Shown piece after piece: positions 12,625-25,340 of a DNA stretch of 64,000 bases. A program made the translations under genes and the position numbers. The number at the start of each line of letters is the position of its first letter. Within the stretch, counting starts at the first letter, position 1. Source of the DNA: Cytospora piceicola (lineage: Eukaryota; Ascomycota; Sordariomycetes; Diaporthales; Cytosporaceae). A model generated the notes under the pieces. It did not search any database. It was not told the DNA's origin and worked only from the letters and a program-made list of their open reading frames with translations. The stretch is from assembly GCA_023375675.1 (NCBI GenBank), contig JALQBC010000015.1, forward strand, positions 761,821 through 825,820, given 5' to 3'.

Positions 12625-13098
12625 GAAACCGGTAGTCTTAGCAAGGGTTCTGCAGATACCGAAGACGATTCCGATAACTCAGCACGTCGCTATTCTACTC
12701 AGCATGATAGGGACATCACTCCCGACACCTATGCCCAGCTTAGTACGGATATTCACAGACCACTGCTCGAGGCTTTCCTGGGTTTTACTGTAATCCCAGT
12801 GGACCAGGAGCTCGTGGTTGCTGGTGGTAGACTCCACCGGCCACCAACTTCATTAGATACAATTCCAATCTACAGTCCTGGCATGGATGCCACTATCAAC
12901 GGACAATACCCTGACGACATCAGCAAGATTGTGGGCCTGCCCTTTCTCGCAGCTCACGATAGCTTACCTCAGCCGGGTCGTGTCACTGAGAAGCACACTC
13001 CAGAGACCGCCGCTGCTGAGAGTGACACTGAGGGCGAGTTGTCAGTCGAGGAGGCCCCCAATGTGGGCCTGGAGCCTTGCGATGGCCTCATTGGATAG
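12625..13098 (+). other. In-frame extension behind a single TAG stop
   Basis: Immediately after the TAG that ends the secreted cysteine-rich ORF, the same frame continues without interruption for 157 codons. The translation looks coding: a Ser/Asp-rich start (SKGSADTEDDSDNSARRYS), a hydrophobic middle, and an acidic end (AAAESDTEGELSVEEAP). An intron removing the stop is not convincing: the only in-frame choice, GTCGAC...GATTAG, is 42 nt with a poor donor. Confidence 0.5.
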
Positions 13099-13663
13099 TC
13101 GGTGGCTGTCTAAGTTGTTGGAGCACCACATGAAACCCAGGACCGGGGAAATGCAGCCCACTTTAACAGCAGTTTATTTTGGTTGGTTTACCGTCACTTT
13201 GTGCTTTTTCCTGCACATGAAAGCTAGTTTCCCATGGCAAGTTCATGATTCCCGTGGCCATCATGAAGATGGCGGATCTTGGGGAAGTTGGTTTCTTTTC
13301 TTTCATCTGTACATTACACCAATGGTCTGTTTCTTTCTTTAATTGCAACATCTTCTGCTGTTTTGAGAATCAGCTTCTTTCACGATCGTTCACGAGGCAG
13401 AATCGACGAGATTATGATGGCAAGGGACATGATGACTTACGATAATGCTAAATTGAATGATGAAATTCAATACCAAATCTTGACCGATATGATGCTGTTC
13501 TGATGAATGAGGCTGGTCAGAATATGTTTTACCATGTTGATTGCAATGCACAACAGGAGGAATGTAATGCCAATGCGATCTTGGTACAGCTGGAAATGTT
13601 TCTGTGTTCAGGGATTGAAGATGCCTTGGGGGGCCGGGGGCCCTACAATCATAACCCTCAACT
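13099..13663. other. Convergent intergenic region
   Basis: Region between the stop of the secreted-protein frame (plus strand) and the stop of the CCC1-like gene (minus strand). It is T-rich with several short ORFs and no recognisable product; probably the two 3' UTRs. Confidence 0.5.
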
Positions 13664-14743
13664 TCAGACCTGTGGCTGCTTATGGGCCATGCCCTCAAAT
13701 AGTCTCACACACAGCACCGCAGCTAGAGCAGCCATGCTGCCCAGCATGACCATCAGCAGGCCCTCCCAAGCACTTCTTCTGATATCCATCCAACTGATGG
13801 TTCTGCTTTCCCTCCATCCATTGCCAGGCCCTGTATTCTCACCAAGTACCCCCTCCTTGCCATGCTTCCTGTGCAGAATAAAGTCCTTGGTGAAACCGAA
13901 TGAGAACAATGCAATGACACAAACAACGAAGCTCCACATCAGCCCATCCCCGACATGACTAACAACGAAGTAGGGGAACAAGGGAAGACTGCCACCGATA
14001 AGATAACCTATTGCGACAGAGAGGCCGACGATAATGGACGAGGGAGGGGCGTTGTCAGAGTTGTCATGATCCGGTTCTTCCGCGGTCACGATCTTCCGAA
14101 CGAGGGCGGAAGTGATATCCGACCTCGGAAAAACGTGCTGGCGAACCAGGTCGAGCAGTTCAGATGGAAGATCCAGGGGGGCGAGGTAGTCATCTACCAC
14201 TGCGATGCTTCCGATCTTCTCTTTCGTGTTGTCCGCGTCCGCGTCCCTGTCCGCCATAGTAACAATGCTAGCTGGCTCACATGCTTCCTGGGCTTCCCCT
14301 TTCGCACTCAGGTACCCGCCAATGCCCATGGATATACTCCCCGCACAGATCTCGGCCATGCCAGCGTATATCACTGTGTCAGTCTGCCCCAAGGATGAGA
14401 GACCAGCGGTCAGGGCGAAAGGGACCGTCAGACCATCGGCAAAACCAAGGGTGAAGTCGGCTAGGAAGCGCGAGAGAGACGGGCATGACAGCCACGTGGA
14501 GGAGGAAGGAGAAGAAGCGTGGTGCTGGGCGGGTTTCAGGGGATCAGATGGGGACAGGCGGTCGGTTTCGGTGTCGGAAAAGTTGAGATCGCAACTTGAA
14601 TGCGAGGACGCGGTGGGAGGAACAAAATTGTCGTCAAAGTGGTCTGCAGCAATAGGGGAGTACAGAGGGAGTTCCGAAGAGGTTCGGACTTTGGGCCTGG
14701 ATGCTCCGGCTTGTCGAAGATTGAGGGTGAGAGATTCGAACAT
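13664..14743 (-). CDS. CCC1/VIT1 family vacuolar iron/manganese transporter, 359 aa
   Basis: Single-exon gene. The family exports cytosolic Fe2+ or Mn2+ into the vacuole. A polar N-terminus of about 90 residues precedes the family's first transmembrane block FTLGFADGLTVPFALTAGLS and the second AEICAGSISMGIGGYLSAKGE, both diagnostic of CCC1/VIT1 (metal-binding Asp, Met and Glu positions retained). A hydrophilic cytosolic loop, about residues 165-235 (DLPSELLDLVRQHVFPRSD and following), matches the metal-binding domain position. Three further hydrophobic helices follow (IIVGLSVAIGYLIGGSLPLFPY, MWSFVVCVIALFSFGFTKD, LLMVMLGSMAALAAVLCVRLF), giving five in all. Length is in the usual range for the fungal family. 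Metal specificity cannot be read from sequence. The gene is convergent with the preceding secreted-protein gene. Confidence 0.88.
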   Translation of the reverse strand: MFESLTLNLRQAGASRPKVRTSSELPLYSPIAADHFDDNFVPPTASSHSSCDLNFSDTETDRLSPSDPLKPAQHHASSPSSSTWLSCPSLSRFLADFTLGFADGLTVPFALTAGLSSLGQTDTVIYAGMAEICAGSISMGIGGYLSAKGEAQEACEPASIVTMADRDADADNTKEKIGSIAVVDDYLAPLDLPSELLDLVRQHVFPRSDITSALVRKIVTAEEPDHDNSDNAPPSSIIVGLSVAIGYLIGGSLPLFPYFVVSHVGDGLMWSFVVCVIALFSFGFTKDFILHRKHGKEGVLGENTGPGNGWRESRTISWMDIRRSAWEGLLMVMLGSMAALAAVLCVRLFEGMAHKQPQV

Positions 14744-15345
14744 GGTGGGTAGGCTAGAAGTAGTTGTGGGTGTTGCGGTTGAGATAGGCTGGTGAGGTGG
14801 AATGATAAATCAAGGACACTTAAGTAGATTTTGGAACACTCTCGGCACAGCGACATCAAAGTAATAATCGGCCGCTGATACGCAGACCAAAGCCGCAACT
14901 AAGGCCATGCAATAGATCTTGCTTTTAAGTTACCCTAGAGTATCGTCCCCTCCTGCCCTTCTAAGTGGTCCTATGATAATGATCTCCACACTGCCGCCCC
15001 TCCTGGTATCGTAGCACATATGCATGCTGAGACTTGCATTTGCATTTGCATACCTAAGTACTTATTGGCTACTATCACAGACCGGTATCAGACCTGCAGT
15101 TGCTGTGCTAGGGACGACAATTAGTTACCTTGACTGTGTATAGTCAGTACACTGGCACCAAAATCAATTCCCGATCTTTCAAGAGCAAGCACCGTTTCAT
15201 GTCTTGATGGTCGATAAAACTGATACCTCTGCTCAGCTGCTCAGTAAAAGACGTCGCACGTGTTTGGAGATCAGCACCGGATCTGGCAGGTCGCAGTCCA
15301 TGGCGGGCTGGTGGGGTCCACAGGTTCTTAGGTGATGCACACATA
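14744..15345. other. Upstream region of the CCC1-like gene up to the transposon
   Basis: Contains the promoter of the CCC1-like gene on the minus strand. No other gene is supported. It ends at the TA duplicated by insertion of the DNA transposon (15344-15345). Confidence 0.5.
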
Positions 15346-15378
15346 TGGTGCGCGACAGTGCAATCTCTGCGGAAAGTC
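15346..15378 (+). repeat. Left terminal inverted repeat of the pogo/Fot1 element
   Basis: 33-bp inverted repeat starting TGGTGCGCGACAGTG and ending GGAAAGTC; exact reverse complement of 17763-17795. GC-rich compared with the decayed interior. Preceded by TA. Confidence 0.93.
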
Positions 15379-17762
15379 GATTTTGGTCAATAGATATACA
15401 CCGCTAACCGAATAGCAAGAATTCAAATTAAGGGAAAATCTCTATTTACTAGCTCCCCTACAGTAAATAAAATATATAAAAAATCTTATAAAATACTAAA
15501 TATTATATTTACTATACTTATAAGTTTACTTTTTAAGTTTTATACTTCTTTAAATCTATAAAGACGAATTAAAAATATAAAGAAAAGAAAAGTTTTCGTA
15601 TAGTCTTATCTTATCTCTGATAAGTTCCCGTCTCCGATAAGAAATTTTACACCTATTAAGATTATATTTCCCGATATTTCTAAACCTTTTAAATTTATAG
15701 AGTCCTTACCCGGGAAGTAGAACGGCCTTAGAAATAGAACGTGTAATCACTCCCGTACCTATTACTTAGGCCTAATTTATATTACTTTTAGAAATAACTA
15801 TAATAACCTTAAATAATTCTAAAAAAATATAAAATAACTTTTCTAAACCTTAAAAAAGCTAAGCTACTTAGCGTAATCGACGAAATAAATTTACGTAAGG
15901 CTATATTCCGAGAAGCCTGTTAAATATATAATATCGTAACCGGTACCTTATTATAACGGCTATACGGCGGTGTTAGCCGTTAAAAAGCCTATAAAGACTA
16001 TTAAAAGCTATCGCTATAGCTAAAGGAAGGTATTTATAACTAGATTTTAGCCGAAGAAGCTTTATACCGAGCCTTTTCGAAGGCTACGGTTTATAAGTTT
16101 ACTTAAAAGGTCTTATAGCTTTAAGAAAGCTAGGATATTTACTTTAGCTAGTATTAAGTTAACCGCTTTATTTTACATTACTTAAAGATTTAAATAAAGG
16201 TTAAGAACCTCTTTAAATAAAGCCGGGCTAAAAAGGCTATAAAAAAGAAACTAAAAGATTATTTTAAAGCTATAAAAAACCTTATTAAGAATAAAAGTAT
16301 TAAGACGAAAGACATTGTTAATATAAACGAGAATAAAGTAGCTTTTAAAAAGCTTTACTATTATAAGGTCTTTAGCTTTTTTAAATTAAAAAAGGCTAAC
16401 TTTATAAAAGGTAAATCTAACTTATAGACGTTTATAATCGAAGCTATTACAGCCGATAGCTACCGGCTAATACCGGTACTAATTTTCGAAAGTAAATTAC
16501 TTTAATAGTAGTAGTTTCTTAAGGTCGTTCTTAACTATAAATACTATTATTCGAGGAACAGCTAGTTTATAAAAGAGATTTATTATAAATAGTTTATAAA
16601 GGTTTTTCTCTTCGAAATATAGCCGGCTAAATACGAATATCGTCTTTTTATTTAAGATAACGTATAAACCTATTTACCTTTTTCGATTATAGTATAAGCT
16701 TAGATAAATCGAGTTTATATAGTCTTTCTTCCTTTTAAAACTTCCTATCTTACTTAGCTTTACGATAAAGGTCCTTTCTTTCCTTTTAAAACCTATTATA
16801 CTTAAGAAACGGCTAAGATTAACTACCTTCCGATTTCCTTTATTACGAATAAAAAGAAGACCTTCGAGTACTATTATAAGGCGGCCGAGAAAACCTTTAT
16901 ATAGTATAATATCCGGGAGGGCTTTTATATAACTAAACTAGTTTTATAAAACCTAATTAAAGTAATAAACTAGGTTTTAAAAGAAAAAGGTCGATTAGTT
17001 ACTTTAAGTCCCGAGATATCGTTCGAATCTAGCCTGTTAGACCTTTTAGAGCCTTAAATTAAGACTTTACAGAAGTCTTAAAATCTAAAAGCTTAAGTAA
17101 AGCGGATTAAAAAAAGCTTTTAAAAGTTTTAAAACTAAATAATTAATAAAGCCGGTAAAGCTATAGATAGTTAAACGGCCGAAATAGCTAAGCTACGATA
17201 AGATAATATAAAGCTATAAATTATAATTAAAGAGTTATAGTTTCGGAAAAAATAGAAAATCTATAAGAATAGTAACTAGGCTTTTATAAACGTAGTTAAC
17301 AAGTTTAAAGACAGCTAAAAGAATATATAAAGGCGATAACGTAACAGCTAGAACTATAATAGAAACCTTTATTACAATAGTAACTAAACTAGACTATATT
17401 ATAAAGACGAGCTTTAAGGTTATTTCTATATATAGATTTAGTTAATACAATTAAAGGTAGTTAAGATATTTAAGGTTAAAAGGCTAGCTAAAATATATAT
17501 AGCCGTTTTATTTCTAAGGCCGTTTTACTTCCCGGGTAAGGACTCTACCTAAGTTCTTCCGACTTATATAAAGTATTAAATTTTTATTAAATATATATAA
17601 TACTATAATAAATATATAATAAATATATTTAATATATTTAATATTTAAAGAAAAGGGTTTTTATTTTTATTTACTATAATATTAATTAGGTTAAAGTGTA
17701 AAAGCAGGTACTTATAAATCTGGTTATTTAGAAGAAATGTGGTGTAGCTATAGTGATAAAGT

Positions 17763-17795
17763 GACTTTCCGCAGAGATTGCACTGTCGCGCACCA
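17763..17795 (-). repeat. Right terminal inverted repeat of the pogo/Fot1 element
   Basis: Exact inverted copy of 15346-15378; followed by the TA duplication at 17796-17797. No mismatch between the two ends. Confidence 0.93.
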
Positions 17796-18389
17796 TAACA
17801 CACGGACTCTTGCCGGGGGATCTTACAGGGGTCATTACAGGGGCCGAGCTGCCTTGAACTTGGCATGCCAGGCACGCTTGCGGTACCCACGGGGCCCTTT
17901 GATTGGGTAGGCTCCAGTCCCAAGGTTCCAATCGTGATGGAATAAATGCACACGTGCTATCGCACCCATCCTCGACATTCCAGTCGTTGTTATTTTCCCG
18001 TCAGGTCAGAAGGCCATTCTAGATGGCAGATAAAGCTAGTATACTTGCAAAGTTACCTGCATAACGACCAGCCAGCCACTAGCAGCCAGATAAGAGGTGA
18101 GATGAGGTGAGGTGAGGTGAGGTGAGGTGTTACACCAGGAACTCTCGATCTAACTTAGGAAGCGTATACCTTGTGTGTCTTCATCATCTCAATATCGACT
18201 TCAAACCGAGTCTGGAAGAGACAGGAAACTTTGATGATACGTAGACATACCGATCCAGTGTCTCAGATCCTGGCCTTCCAGATCTACCAAGTCCTTCTGG
18301 TCGAAGGCACATTCTTGACCCGCCTTGTTTCCTCCACCGCAAAATGACGAAGGCGCCGATGCCGTAACAACGGCTGTTTTTGCAACAAA
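17796..18389. other. Intergenic with a small minisatellite
   Basis: Normal-composition DNA between two transposons. A (GAGGT)n minisatellite lies at 18094-18129. No gene is supported; DNA just beyond the arsenite methyltransferase pseudogene's 3' end may be its former 3' UTR. Confidence 0.45.
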
Positions 18390-18693
18390 TCAGCATGAGG
18401 ATGACCGGTTTGTGGTGGGTGTGCGTGGAAACACTCCAGTGCTCGGGATGCTAGGATTGCGGCACGGGTTGCGACCTTTCCACTTGCACCACTCGTCCTC
18501 GTCCCATCCGGGGTTGTCTCCAGATATCAAGATATAGGCATTCAGATTTCACCAGGAAACTCTCGGCCGGGGATCCAGCCTCCTGCAGATACTCCTCGTA
18601 CTGCGACATCAGGCTAGCATTGGACACACACCCGACATAGAGAGCGATGTTGGCCCACAGCTTCTCTGGCAGCGGCTTCCTTGTAAAAATGTC
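18390..18693 (-). pseudogene. Arsenite methyltransferase pseudogene, 3' part
   Basis: Read on the minus strand from the retrotransposon junction, the frame gives DIFTRKPLPEKLWANIALY and then VGCVSNASLMSQYEEYLQEA, the conserved stretch after motif 'AISDI' in ArsM/AS3MT-type S-adenosylmethionine-dependent arsenite methyltransferases. Homology is clear to about 18541; beyond that a small frameshift is needed (the expected VDTKSDLN segment is damaged) and the remaining frame to a TGA at 18390-18392 ends in a tail I cannot assign. The first codons join exactly, across the copia insertion and its ATGTC duplication, to the 5' part at 28684-29260. Not functional. Confidence 0.78.
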
Positions 18694-18843
18694 TAAGACG
18701 ATCTAGAGCAGGGCACATCGAATAAAGCAACTTAACTGCTATTATACACTATTTATAATAAGCGTAAGAAGCTCTCTTATATAAACTATATTAGTAGCGA
18801 GCTCTATAATAAAATAAGCCTAAATATATTTAGATACGTGATA
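18694..18843 (-). repeat. 3' LTR of the copia element
   Basis: 150 bp, direct copy of 28529-28678, preceded by ATGTC (18689-18693). Differences from the other LTR are transitions only, and its CA end reads TA. Confidence 0.88.
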
Positions 18844-19099
18844 TATCCTTTAAACGATACTTAAATCGTCTATTATATATATTATAAGCTTACTATTATA
18901 GTATTTTAAATAATAATAAAAGAAATATAGCTGTAAAAGGCTTTAATAGCTATAATAGCGCTTTTAAATAAATATAATATAATAAAATAACGTCTACTAT
19001 ATACCCTTTAAGTACTTCTTTTAAACTTATAAAAGCTCCCTTTCTTTTTATACTACGCCTTTCTATATTTTTTAAGCTAATAAACTTATATATACGTAC

Positions 19100-19135
<36 letters not shown>

Positions 19136-19389
19136 ATATATATATATATATAAAATACCGCCCCCTGCCTTTATTAAAATGCTTACGTTAGCCGTAAAGA
19201 AAGTAAGCAGGCTTTTTCCGAGCTCTTTTTTAATTTAAAACTAACTTTAAGAATAAGGTAAGCCTATTAAAAAGATTCCTTACTTTAGCGGTCCCTTTTA
19301 TAAACGCTTCCCGGAAAAGTAATAGGCTTAACGTAAGCTAACTACTTGTATATATATTACTTATTTTAGGTTTTTAAACGTTTTTCGTT

Positions 19390-19740
19390 AATTACTTTAA
19401 ACAGCTTACTGCTTAATCGAATAATAATAACGGCGGCTTCGACGTTTATTAAGACGTTTTTTATATTAGCTACTTTTACTTTACTTTCGCCGGCTATTTA
19501 ACCGGTACTTATTTCGATTAAGCTAACCTCGGTCGTTTTACTTATTACGTTCGGTATACCTTAAGGTATAAATATAAGCCGGTCTTCGAGCTTACCGTTT
19601 ATATTATTATCAAGCTTATTAAGTTTTTTAAAAAAGATAACGCGACCTTTAAAGCCTTATTCGCTACTTACCTACGTATAAAGGTATTACTTAGCGAGGT
19701 CGAAAATAAAAAAGATAAGTAAAATAAAAGTAACTCTTTT
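19390..19740 (+). other. Sense-oriented ORF relic inside the copia element
   Basis: Between RNase H and the 3' LTR the plus strand, antisense to pol, keeps an unusually long open run for RIP-decayed DNA. From about 19524 it reads ANLGRFTYYVRYTLRYKYKP, then VFELTVYIIIKLIKFF, NATFKALFATYLRIKVLLSE and a Lys-rich end, some 65 codons without a stop; upstream codons need only a few TAA-to-CAA reversals. I do not recognise the protein. It may be a captured or antisense accessory ORF, or part of another inserted element. Confidence 0.3.
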
Positions 19741-22700
19741 ACTTAAAATAAGTAAAAAAAGGAAAAGAATAAAAAAAAGAAGTAAGATAAAGATAAAGAT
19801 AAGAAACGTATTATATTTAAACGTAAGATAAAAAAAGGCTTATATACTTTAGTTAATCTACTTTTTTAAGTAAAAGTTTACGTTTTAAGCTTTATAATAT
19901 TAATAAAAGGTAATCCCTTTAAAATTAAAAGTCTTTTCTTATACTTACTTTAAATAACTATATAACGTTATAAAGATTTAATAATACTTTAAAATATTCG
20001 AATTATACGTTTAATAAGTTCTTTATAAGCTTATTAACTAGTATAAGCTCGGTTAATATATATTATACGTAAAATAAACCTTTAACGTACTTTTATTTAA
20101 GCTATATATTATAAATATTAACGTAACAGAGCTTTATAATTACTTTTTTATTATCTTTAATAATTAGCTTAATAGTTTATTAATTATTATTATAAAGGTT
20201 TTATAAGCTTTTAATATTAAAGGCTAGATTTCGGAATAGCCTTTTAATTATTATAAACTTTTTTATTATATATACTATATTTAAAAGTTTTACTTTAATA
20301 ATTAACGTAGTTATAGTATTTTATTAGATAGCTTATTAATAGATAAGCCTTTTATAAAGTATTATAGTATACTTATAAGACGATCGTTTAAATTCTTTAT
20401 CGTCTATAAAAAAAGTATTTACTATAAAAATAAAGACTTTCTTTTAATCGCTTCTATACCGAATCGAAAGTATATATAAGCTATAAAAATATAAAATACT
20501 TTACTCGATAGTATTTAAATACTTTAAGCCGGGATTTATTAAAAAGTAAAAAAGCTAAGTAGAAGAGAAGGCTATATTTATTCGGATTATTATTACTAAG
20601 TATAAAAGTAATTTAACTCGCTTTTAATACGTTTTAATCTGTTTTTTTATTATTACTTTCTTATACTTCTTAAACGGTATAAATAGTAAAAAGATACTTA
20701 AAGATTTTTATTCTATTAACTTAAAACGTTTTATAATCTTTTTAATATAAAAATTATAAGTAAGGTAAATATATCCCGTTACTTTATCTTTAATAATATA
20801 GACTTTTAAGTATTATTCCGCTACTTTTTAAGCTTTTACTTTATATACTTATATAAGCCTATCGATTACTTTATAAGCTTTTTATTAGTTACGCTTATAA
20901 TAGATTATAAGGTAATTATTTATATAAAATACTATAGTAATAGTTTTATACTTATTTTAAAAGAGATACTACTTTTTTCTATTAAGTTTTAAACCGAGCT
21001 TTTTAAGTATAGATATAAATTCCTTATACTATAGTAATAAAGCGTTCTATAGTTTATATAACGCGTTTAATAGCCGTATATACTTTTTAAGCTTTTTAAA
21101 GCTATCCGGAAGCTTATAATAAACCGGCTAGCCTTTAAATAAAACGTTTAAAAAGACGTTTACTATATCGAACTACTTAATTTTAAAATTAAACTAAGTA
21201 GCTATAGTAATAGCGATTTAAAACGACCGTATAGTAAGTATAGCTACGTAAGTGCTTTAAAGCGTATTAACCGGCTAGAAATCGCTATATATATATATCT
21301 ATACTTTTCTATACTTTAAAAAGCTGTTTTTATTCTATTTATACGTAAAGATCTATTTAAAAAGAAGTAGCCGGCTATTAACTATATTTTTATTTATCTT
21401 TTACTACGTTCTTTTTACAATTAAAGTTTAAAGTTTTAAATATATAGCCTTTATAAAAAGCTCGGCCGTCGGATAATTCTAAAGCTCTTTTTAATTATCC
21501 GGTAGCGGTTTAATAAGCTTATTTCGGTATAAAAGAAAACGAATAAGTCCTATACTTTTATAAGCAGCTAAATATTATTATACTGCTATAAATAAAACTA
21601 TATATAACGTTTTATATACTCGGTTACCTTTATTTAAAGCTTTTTACTAATTAAGTATAAAAGTATTAAAAAAGGTTAACTACTTATATTCTTTCGAAAC
21701 GTTAATTAATTTATCTTCGAAAAGTATTATTATAAAAGCTTCGCCGTTCTTTAATAAAAGCTTTTATTAACGTCGGCTTACTTTTATTCCCGGTTTTTAC
21801 TTTACTTACTAAAAGCGTTTAAGCTAAAAAGATTCTACTTATAGTAGACTATTAATATATATTACGATAGTATTACCGGTTGTTTTTTTATCCGGCGAAA
21901 AGAGTCGTATACTTACGTCCGAAACTTCGTTACTTTCGTATTAAAGGTTTTATATACCCTATTTATCGTAAGTTAAGTTTTACTAGCCTTTTTTATTTAA
22001 AGCAGACGGCTTATTATCTTCCGTCGCTTTAAACGGCAGGTTAGGTATATTTTTAAAGCTCGGTAGTCTTATTAATAGTTATTTACTTTTTATCTTTAAG
22101 CCTTCGAGCGGTTTACTTAAAAGCTTAGTTTTTAGTAGGCGTACTATAACGGCCTACTCTTTAAAACTGTTAAGGATTCCGAGCGCTTTAGTAACTAAAG
22201 TTATATTTATTACTTTATTATTTATAATCTTAAGTAATATATCTATATATTCGAGTATAATTAAACTATCGGCTTTTTTCTTTAGCTTATAAAAAAGCTT
22301 TTTATCGAAGACAACGTTATATATAGTAATTACTTAGTCGATTATAAAGATTTAAATTAAGTAAATATTAAACGCTTTATAGTTTACTAAATAGCCGATA
22401 TACGCTTTCGGTCGTACTTTAAATAAACGTTTACTATATTTTACTTTTTAGTTTTTAATTAAAGGATATATTCGGTATCTATATATATATATATTCCTTT
22501 AATTAAGACGTAGGTTTACTATAAGTTTATAAACTCGGTAAAGAGTATATTAACGGAAATACTAAATAAACTACACTTCGAATACTTAGTTTAAAAATAC
22601 CTATACTCTTCTTTAACGTAGAGATCGGTTATAAAGATATATAACTATTATACTTATCTATAGTTATAGCTTTTTAAATAAGTTAGCCGCGGTATATATT

Positions 22701-25340
22701 TTAATCAATTTAGTAATAACTTTCTTTCTTATATACTTACTATTTCCGTTCGGCTTATAAGTATAAGTCGGCGTAAGCTCGAGTTCGATTTTTTTATATA
22801 TATATTACTTTATATAGTTAGTACTACCGTACTTTAAAATTACCGCTTTTTTATTATCTTAACAGACCTTATAAACTATAAGCTTATATTTAGTTTTTAT
22901 TATATTTTAAAACTTTTTAAGCGTAGGAAATATATCTTTTTTACTTTTCGATAAAAGTATTTTCGTATAAAGCACCCCCGAGAACTTATTTTTAATTACT
23001 AATAGTTAAGATAAACTGTTTAGCTTACGTAGGAAATTAAATAGATTTTAGTTAATATATTAAAACAGGCGTAATAAACGGTTTTTAAAAACTTATTTTA
23101 ATATTATATATAAGGTATACGCTATTACGTAATACTTATACTTTATACGCTATATACTATTAATCTTTACTTTTTATATAGCTTAAACTATTACTTTTAA
23201 AGCTTTTAACCTTAAATGCCTTAATCGTAAGTATTAAAGATACTCTGAATCTTCTTTAGTTAATAAAGGCTATACGCTTTTCTTTTAAGTTACCGCGAGT
23301 ATTATATACGTAATAATATTAACGTCGTTTATCGGAATTATTATTTAGTCGCTTATATAGGTAAAAAGAAGCTTATATTTAAAAAAAACTAAGTTATAAC
23401 GGTATATTAACTACTTAACTATTACGTTTTTATCGAATATTCTATACCGAAGGGTATAGTTTAGTTTTATATACTATATACTAACCTGTTTTAAATAAGC
23501 TTCTGAAATAATATTAATATAAAAGCTTTTTATATATATAACGTTTTAAAAGATTAAGTTTTTTATATTAAGTCTTTAAGCTTTATTAAAGACGTTTTTA
23601 ATTATTTAAGTCTCTTTAGTAGTAATCGGAAAAGTAGTAGTATTAGCCTTTATTATATTACCGGGCTTAGCTTTTTAAACCGAGTCGGAAATAAATAAGT
23701 CTATAGTGTTAACTAAGTAAGAAGCTTTATAGTTATCGATTAAAATATTATATAAGAGTTAGTAAAAGAGGGCGTAAATAATTAAGTAAATATCTTATTT
23801 AATAAAAGTAAAATACTTCCGGAAAAAAGTATTAATCTCTTTAGGATATATAAATTAACCCTATTCGGTTTTACTTTTACTTTTAATCTATCTTTTATTA
23901 AAAAGCCGTCCTTTAAGAGTAAACTAGCTTGTTTTTTTAAAACGCTTATATATCTCGCTTACCTACGAAGGCGTAAACAAGTTCTTTCTAAGCCTTTAAA
24001 TAAGCTTTAAAAAGCCTTTCGTTATTATTTTAAGCTTAACGTAATCTTTAAGTTACTATAAATACGTTTAACTATACAGATAAAAAACTTTCGGCTTATC
24101 GCTATAAGATCCTTTTTAAAATACTTAATTTAAAAACGTAGTAAATATAACAGGTCTTTTAAAAAAGCGGTTAGCTTTTTTATAACTAAAAGTAATAAAC
24201 TATATACCGAACTGCTTTAAAGTAAGTATAAGGCTATTTAGCTTATTATCTTTAACGAGGTTTTATATAACATAACTAGCTTAATCTAAAGCTATATATT
24301 CGCTAACCGTATTAATAAAGTTTTTAATAGTAAATACGTTATTTATATCTATTAAATTATATACTTAGGTATAAAGAAATACTTAGTATTATTAAATATA
24401 CTATTTAAAAAGGTCTTTCTTTTCCGCTTTCGCTATCTTAAACGTCGCCCGGTATTCTTTTACAGCGGTTATTTTTACGTTTAAAAAAAAAAGGGCTAAA
24501 TAATCCTTTAATACTCGGATAACTTTTTAAAGCGTAATAATACCTTATATAACGATTTTAACTTAAATAAAAGTAAGTAAACTAACGTTTACCGTACGGT
24601 TTACTTAGTTTTAAACCGTAAAGTAGTAGTTTAAAACAATCGAAGTAATTATATTACTTATATTTTACTACTTTTAAAGCTAATCGAGCTTTAAAACGGC
24701 TTTATTATAATTAGGTTCTTCCGGCTTAATTAAAGCCGTGTCGTAAGTAGCTTAATCGCTTTAATTTTAATTCTTAAGCTATTTAATATAATCTATTTAA
24801 GTAGCTACTCTCTTAGAATTAAATATACTTTTAAGCGTAAGTTATATAAGAATATTAGTTAAAGAGTTTAGCTAATCAGGCTTTTTAAGATCGACCTGTT
24901 TTTAAATACTACAGAGTATATAGTAAAATTTAAGCTAAAGAAACTAAGTTAAGTAACTCTTACGATTATATAAAAGTACCGAGCTTATAAGAATAGATTT
25001 TAAGCTATTAAAAGATATAATTAAAGTAATGCCTTCCGTTAGGAAGGTTGATGTTTGTTTTACAAGGCGGGCGAGCACAATAGAAAATTGTTGCCCTTGA
25101 GATTGTGCCACCTGTTTTTGATTCTGATTGGCTCTGAATTACAATCATGCTGATTCGCTGCAGCACCCGTTTCTCAGATTTGATTGGATGCTGAAAGTAG
25201 TGTTTTTAGCCGTCGAACGGCTAAGAGAACTAGAGATTGTAAGGCTTTTAATGCCTGCCGGAAGACTTACAGTCACTTTAAGGCCTACGATAAGGTCGGA
25301 CCTACGATAAGGCCGTCTGTAATAGACCTTAGGTTCGAAC

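Larger units (their letters stand above)
15346..17795 (+). mobile_element. pogo/Fot1-type DNA transposon, RIP-decayed, 2450 bp
   Basis: The ends are perfect 33-bp inverted repeats beginning TGGTGCGCGACAGTG, flanked on both sides by TA, the Tc1/mariner-pogo target duplication. The interior is AT-rich with stops in every frame, but a plus-strand transposase can still be followed. Around 16450-16800 a DDE-type core is readable (YEYRLFI before a degenerate D-N, then VYIVFLPFKTSYLT, the equivalent of LPPHTSHLLQPLD). At 16872-16935 the C-terminal signature YYKAAEKTF ... YNIREGF appears, matching the AREAAFTxxNIRAGF region of Fot1-like transposases. A coiled-coil-like tail (AEIAKLR) lies near 17180. 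Stops sit where CAA or CAG codons are expected, as RIP produces. The element cannot encode a functional transposase. Confidence 0.88.

Noticed and set aside
12541..12640. An intron removing the TAG at 12622
   Set aside because: The donor GTGCAG gives the wrong phase with the nearby acceptors, and GTCGAC...TAG would be only 42 nt with a poor donor.
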